Assembly (NCBI GenBank): GCA_016931555.1
Contig: JAFGEM010000042.1
Span: 1-9,532 of the forward strand
DNA: 9,532 nucleotides
Direction: 5' to 3'
Source of the DNA: Candidatus Iainarchaeum sp.
GTDB lineage: Archaea > Iainarchaeota > Iainarchaeia > Iainarchaeales > GCA-2688035
Of the stretch, positions 7,002 to 9,532 are shown one piece after another (the stretch's first letter is position 1; each line of letters starts with the position of its first letter). The notes under the pieces are model-generated. The model was not told where the DNA came from. It did not search any database and saw nothing but the letters and a program-made list of their open reading frames with translations. The position numbers and the translations under genes were made by a program.

Positions 7002-7304
7002 ATGCCAAAGTTTTTTGAAAGAAGGCGGAAGAAAAAGGATTTGATTAGGGTGCCTAATGCCAGCGCTGCGCTTGAAATGAGCAGAAACATGATGGCAGAG
7101 GTTAATGTAAATCCAAAGCATGCTGGCAAGCCGGGATTTGTTTCCAAGGAAAAGATTGAGGGCGCAGAGGTTGCCGGAAACATAAGGTACGCGGATAAGT
7201 CTCTTGGAAGGGAAACAATTTATTTGGAGCGGCGCTCTGGGGAAGACAGGCGCAAGAAAAGGCTTTCTCTGCCAACTGAAAGGCGCAGGATTAAAAGAAA
7301 TTAG
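7002..7304 (+). CDS. Small highly basic protein of unknown function
   Basis: 100 residues, not recognised as a family. It starts MPKFFERRRKKKDLIRVPN, with seven basic residues in a row (7-12 all Arg or Lys, flanked by charged residues), passes through a polar middle (20-70, with GKPGFVSKEKIEG), and ends in two Arg-rich clusters: ERRSGEDRRKK (76-86) and PTERRRIKRN (91-100). The 'ERRSGxDRR ... P.ERR' pattern recalls an Arg-rich motif found near domain ends in many bacterial signalling proteins, but no such domain is attached here. There is no signal peptide or membrane helix, so it is cytoplasmic; nucleic-acid or ribosome binding would fit the charge but is only inference. It has its own TATA box and is followed by a run of six T, suggesting a single-gene transcript. 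Codon use and promoter distance support it as a real gene. Confidence 0.7.
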   Translation: MPKFFERRRKKKDLIRVPNASAALEMSRNMMAEVNVNPKHAGKPGFVSKEKIEGAEVAGNIRYADKSLGRETIYLERRSGEDRRKKRLSLPTERRRIKRN

Positions 7305-7309
7305 GCCTG

Positions 7310-7315
7310 TTTTTT
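7310..7315 (+). terminator. Possible T-tract terminator after the small basic protein gene
   Basis: Six T follow the TAG stop (7302-7304) by five bases. The next gene has its own TATA-like box just downstream, which makes a stop of transcription here plausible. There is no hairpin beyond a weak GGCC. Confidence 0.35.
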
Positions 7316-7327
7316 CGAGTTGAATGG

Positions 7328-7339
7328 TTTTTAATTATT
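7328..7339 (+). promoter_or_regulatory. TATA-like box of the thioredoxin-reductase-like gene
   Basis: TTTTTAATTATT follows ATGG and is centred about 28 bases before the GTG at 7361, the spacing expected if transcription starts at that GTG. This supports the GTG start over the TTG codons at 7367 and 7370. Confidence 0.45.
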
Positions 7340-7346
7340 TGTCTGC

Positions 7347-7358
7347 AAAAAATTTTTT
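7347..7358. other. Perfect A6T6 palindrome between TATA box and start codon
   Basis: AAAAAATTTTTT lies between the TATA-like box and the GTG at 7361. It could be intrinsically bent DNA or a weak operator, or the T run could end upstream transcripts. Such runs are common in AT-rich genomes, so significance is doubtful. Confidence 0.3.
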
Positions 7359-7360
7359 AG

Positions 7361-8287
7361 GTGGGTTTGTTGGAAGAAATTGATCTTGCAATAATTGGTT
7401 CGGGAGCAGCAGGAATTGGGGCTGCAGTTTATGCTTTGCGCCGGAATTTGAAGATAAAGGTTTTTGAAAAAGAGGCAGTGGGCGGTCAGACTGCAAAGGC
7501 TGTTTTTGTTGAAAATTATCCCGGATTCAAAAAAATTACTGGGTTAGAGTTAATGCAGAAAATGAGAGATCACTTGCAGAGCCTTGGCTCTGATGTTGAA
7601 GAGGGCAACGGAGTAAAAAAAATTGTTAAGTCAAAAAATGGCTTTGAATTGGATTTGGATGAAGGCGAAAAAGTTTTTGCAAAAACTGTTTTGCTTGCCA
7701 CTGGAACTGAAAACAGGCACCTTGGTTTGAAGGGAGAGGAAGAATTGTATGGAAAGGGCGTTTCTTACTGTGCGAATTGCGACGGGCCTTTTTTCAAGGG
7801 CAAAAAAGTTGCTGTTGTTGGAGGCGGAAACTCAGGAGTAACCAACGCACTTTATCTTGCTGAAATGGCTTCAAAAGTTTTTTTATTTGAATTCATGCCA
7901 AACCTGAACTGCGATGAAATTTATTTGCCAATGCTCGAAAAACAAAAGATAGAGGTAATGAAGAACACGCAGATTGCTGAAGTGCTTGGAAAGTATAAGG
8001 TTTCAGGCGTAAAAGTAAAGGCTCGTGAAAACGGAAAAGAAAAGAAAATTGATGTTGATGGTGTTTTTTTTTACGTTGGCCTTACACCACAGAATTCTCT
8101 TGCAAAGCAGGTTGGAGCAGAAATTGATGAAAAGGGCTTTGTGAAAGTTGATGAAAACCAAATGTCAAGTGTGAATGGTTTTTTTGCCGCAGGAGACATT
8201 ACAGGAAGCCTTGCACAGACAATTTGGGCTGCTGCTGAGGGGGCAAAGGCAGCGCTTGCAATCCACGATTTTTTGAGAATAAAATAA
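7361..8287 (+). CDS. trxB: Thioredoxin-reductase-like flavoprotein (TrxB/AhpF type)
   Basis: 308 residues, the usual length of low-molecular-weight thioredoxin reductases. The N-terminal FAD site is IIGSGAAGIGAA (11-22). The redox-active CANC is at Cys137-Cys140 in YCANCDGPFF, the dinucleotide site is GGGNSG (154-159), and the C-terminal FAD motif is FFAAGDITG (274-282). The enzyme would pass electrons from NAD(P)H through FAD to a disulfide partner, such as thioredoxin or a glutaredoxin-like protein, in the cytoplasm. The HRRxxxR motif that binds the NADPH 2'-phosphate is absent: residues 174-185 read FLFEFMPNLNCD, with Glu177 at the strand end, as in the NADH-using AhpF group (LEFAPELKAD). 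NADH preference is therefore inferred. No thioredoxin or peroxiredoxin gene is in view. GTG is chosen for TATA spacing; TTG at 7370, with AGGTGG at 7359-7364 as ribosome site, is a real alternative that would shorten it by three residues. Confidence 0.92.
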   Translation: MGLLEEIDLAIIGSGAAGIGAAVYALRRNLKIKVFEKEAVGGQTAKAVFVENYPGFKKITGLELMQKMRDHLQSLGSDVEEGNGVKKIVKSKNGFELDLDEGEKVFAKTVLLATGTENRHLGLKGEEELYGKGVSYCANCDGPFFKGKKVAVVGGGNSGVTNALYLAEMASKVFLFEFMPNLNCDEIYLPMLEKQKIEVMKNTQIAEVLGKYKVSGVKVKARENGKEKKIDVDGVFFYVGLTPQNSLAKQVGAEIDEKGFVKVDENQMSSVNGFFAAGDITGSLAQTIWAAAEGAKAALAIHDFLRIK

Positions 8288-8348
8288 GTGGTTTGATGGA
8301 CAGCCAAAATTTTTGTTTCAGTTCAATAAGCGGGTTGCTGTGGTTTTG

Positions 8349-8966
8349 ATGGATGAACAAAGTTTTTATTACGAGTCAATAGCTGGAATGCTGCTTGGCA
8401 ACAAATTAAGGGAAGAAAGCATTCGGGAAGAATTAAAAAAAATTGATGCCTATTCCTCTTTTGTTGAAATTGGGTGTGCCCAAGGACATTTTTTGGAATT
8501 GGCGCAGGGCAAAGGGGCTTTTGCTTTTGGATTGGATTACTCTCATGAGTTTTTGCAGAGGGCAAGCAAAAAAAATCCAACAGGCTTGGTTAACGCTGAT
8601 GCAGCATATGTTCCTTTCAAAAACAGTTCTTTTGATTTTGTGCTGTGCACAGAGGTTTTGGAGCATGTGCCAGAATGGAAAAACGCCTTGCACGAGTTAA
8701 AGAGAATTGCAAAGAACAGGATTTTGATTACTATTCCTCTGGAAAAAGGCTTTTTTTGGCGCATCATATCTATTTTTTCTCCTATGCACAGGCGCGGGCA
8801 TCTTCACAGGCTGGATTCTCAGGACATTGAAAGGGAAATGAGTGACTGGAGATTGGAGAAAAAAACAGTTATTGCAACGCCAAGCAAACTCCTGAACAGG
8901 ACTATTGCAAAGCTTTTTGGGGAAAAAAATGCGATTTATTCAGTACTGTTGTTCAAAAAAGCCTAG
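8349..8966 (+). CDS. Class I SAM-dependent methyltransferase (Methyltransf_11 type)
   Basis: 205 residues from the ATG at 8349. Motif I, the SAM glycine loop, is VEIGCAQGHF (39-48). The acidic residue that holds the SAM ribose is Asp63 in GLDYS, Asp84 in NADA contacts the adenine side, and the post-II segment is FDFVLCTEVLEHV (95-107). The EVLEHVP signature is typical of the UbiE/Methyltransf_11 group of small-molecule or lipid methyltransferases. The substrate cannot be told; the C-terminal part (130-205), with a hydrophobic FFWRIISIFSP and HRRGHLHRL, may shape the acceptor site. An in-frame TTG at 8313 would add 12 residues (MFQFNKRVAVVL). I prefer the ATG because related proteins begin shortly before the YYESIA segment, but neither start has a clear ribosome site or well-placed TATA box, so the N-terminus is uncertain. 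The upstream gap is about 60 bases from the flavoprotein gene, and read-through from it is possible. Confidence 0.87.
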   Translation: MDEQSFYYESIAGMLLGNKLREESIREELKKIDAYSSFVEIGCAQGHFLELAQGKGAFAFGLDYSHEFLQRASKKNPTGLVNADAAYVPFKNSSFDFVLCTEVLEHVPEWKNALHELKRIAKNRILITIPLEKGFFWRIISIFSPMHRRGHLHRLDSQDIEREMSDWRLEKKTVIATPSKLLNRTIAKLFGEKNAIYSVLLFKKA

Positions 8967-8974
8967 AAAAAAGG

Positions 8975-8984
8975 TTTTAATATA
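8975..8984 (+). promoter_or_regulatory. TATA box of the SdpI-family gene
   Basis: AAAAAAGG followed by TTTTAATATA is the best archaeal BRE/TATA match in the window. With the usual spacing transcription would start near 9006, leaving a leader of about 27 bases that holds a Shine-Dalgarno site. It begins only nine bases after the methyltransferase stop codon. Confidence 0.6.
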
Positions 8985-9021
8985 AGAAAATGTATTCTAT
9001 TTACAATTGTTTTTTGGAATT

Positions 9022-9025
9022 GGAG
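9022..9025 (+). promoter_or_regulatory. Shine-Dalgarno site of the SdpI-family gene
   Basis: GGAG in TTGGAGTTTT lies 8 bases before the ATG at 9034, the normal distance, and fixes that start. Unlike the leaderless genes nearby, this gene seems to have a short 5' leader. Confidence 0.5.
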
Positions 9026-9033
9026 TTTTTTTT

Positions 9034-9532
9034 ATGAAGATAAGTTTGGGGGACATGCGGCATCATTCTCTCGTTGCTTCTGTAGCTTTCATTTTAATGA
9101 TGATTTTCAGTGCGGCTGTTTTATGGCCTGTTTTGCCTGATAACATGGCAACTCATTGGGGCCTTGATAACGCGCCTGATGCTTACACTGAAAAATTTGC
9201 CTTTGTTTCAACGTACATATTATTGGCTGTGGCAATATTTGCATTGCTTGCAGTAATCCCAAAAATAGACCCTTTGAAAAAAAATTACGAGTACTTCAAA
9301 AAGCAGTATGATATTTTTCGCGCGTTTCTGCTTGGTTTTCTCGCGTATATTTTCGGGCTGACTATTGCTGAAAACATTGGTTACAGCATTGACATGGAAT
9401 TGCTGACTATTCCTGCAATAGCGGTCTTATTCTATTTTGCAGCTGTATTAGTTGAAAATTCAAAGCAGAATTGGTTTGTGGGAATCCGCACTCCTTGGAC
9501 TCTGAGCAGCAAAAGCGTTTGGGAAAAAACAC
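9034..9532 (+). CDS. SdpI-family integral membrane protein, 3'-truncated
   Basis: The first 166 residues are present; the frame is open to the window end. Helix 1 (about 12-34) leads into the DUF1648 signature LPDNMATHWGLDNAPDAY (34-51), which matches the family's 'LP..I..HW...G.PD.Y' pattern. Helices follow at about 55-76, 94-112 and 123-140. The segment NWFVGIRTPWTLSSKSVW (146-163) is the SdpI hallmark (GIRTPWTLSS) that normally precedes the last helices. In Bacillus subtilis SdpI gives immunity to the SdpC toxin and helps sense it; the function of archaeal homologues is not established, and no toxin gene is seen within the window. It has its own TATA box and ribosome binding site. Family assignment is strong because both signature motifs are intact; a role in toxin immunity here would be speculation. 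Confidence 0.9.
   Translation, partial: MKISLGDMRHHSLVASVAFILMMIFSAAVLWPVLPDNMATHWGLDNAPDAYTEKFAFVSTYILLAVAIFALLAVIPKIDPLKKNYEYFKKQYDIFRAFLLGFLAYIFGLTIAENIGYSIDMELLTIPAIAVLFYFAAVLVENSKQNWFVGIRTPWTLSSKSVWEKT

Noticed and set aside
8313..8348. TTG at 8313 as start of the methyltransferase
   Set aside because: No ribosome site or correctly spaced TATA box supports it, and the added residues are not part of the methyltransferase fold. It cannot be fully excluded because the ATG also lacks clear signals.
8433..8830. Several overlapping open frames inside the methyltransferase gene
   Set aside because: The methyltransferase frame carries all the SAM-binding motifs; the others have none and read as out-of-frame artefacts.

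Overview
The window looks like a stretch of an AT-rich archaeal chromosome. The evidence is TATA-like boxes centred about 27-28 bases upstream of the start codons of several genes that have no clear ribosome binding site (leaderless transcription), archaeal-type Shine-Dalgarno variants (GGTGA, GGAG) inside operons, and large secreted proteins built of repeated Ig-like domains and rich in N-glycosylation sequons, anchored by one C-terminal helix. The style resembles small-genome archaea of the DPANN type, but that placement is an inference; no rRNA or other marker gene is present.

Left part (1-4670, plus strand): three tightly packed genes for cell-surface proteins form one operon. The first is cut by the window edge, the second follows after 6 bases, and the third overlaps the second by 4 bases (ATGA). 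The visible parts share one plan: extracellular Ig/NEW3-like beta-sandwich repeats (one visible, five and six) and a C-terminal transmembrane helix; the two complete proteins also have a signal peptide. The third has a strikingly basic Lys/Arg/Pro tail predicted to lie in the cytoplasm.

Middle (4671-6910, minus strand): convergent to the operon is a 711-residue secreted protein. Its N-terminal half carries two copies of an unrecognised domain. Its C-terminal half carries a zinc metallopeptidase active site (HEFTH, then Tyr and Glu seven residues apart in a YAQSNAAEDFAE segment) that closely matches my recollection of the anthrax lethal factor / Pro-Pro endopeptidase (M34-like) arrangement. 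This is the most interesting feature of the window.

Right part (6911-9532, plus strand): a 91-base divergent promoter region, a 100-residue highly basic protein of unknown function, a thioredoxin-reductase-like flavoprotein whose nucleotide-binding site looks AhpF-like (NADH type) rather than NADPH type, a class I SAM-dependent methyltransferase, and the first 166 residues of an SdpI-family membrane protein. These look like separately transcribed, functionally unrelated genes. I see no RNA gene, CRISPR array, insertion sequence or prophage signature, and no gene-free stretch longer than about 105 bases.
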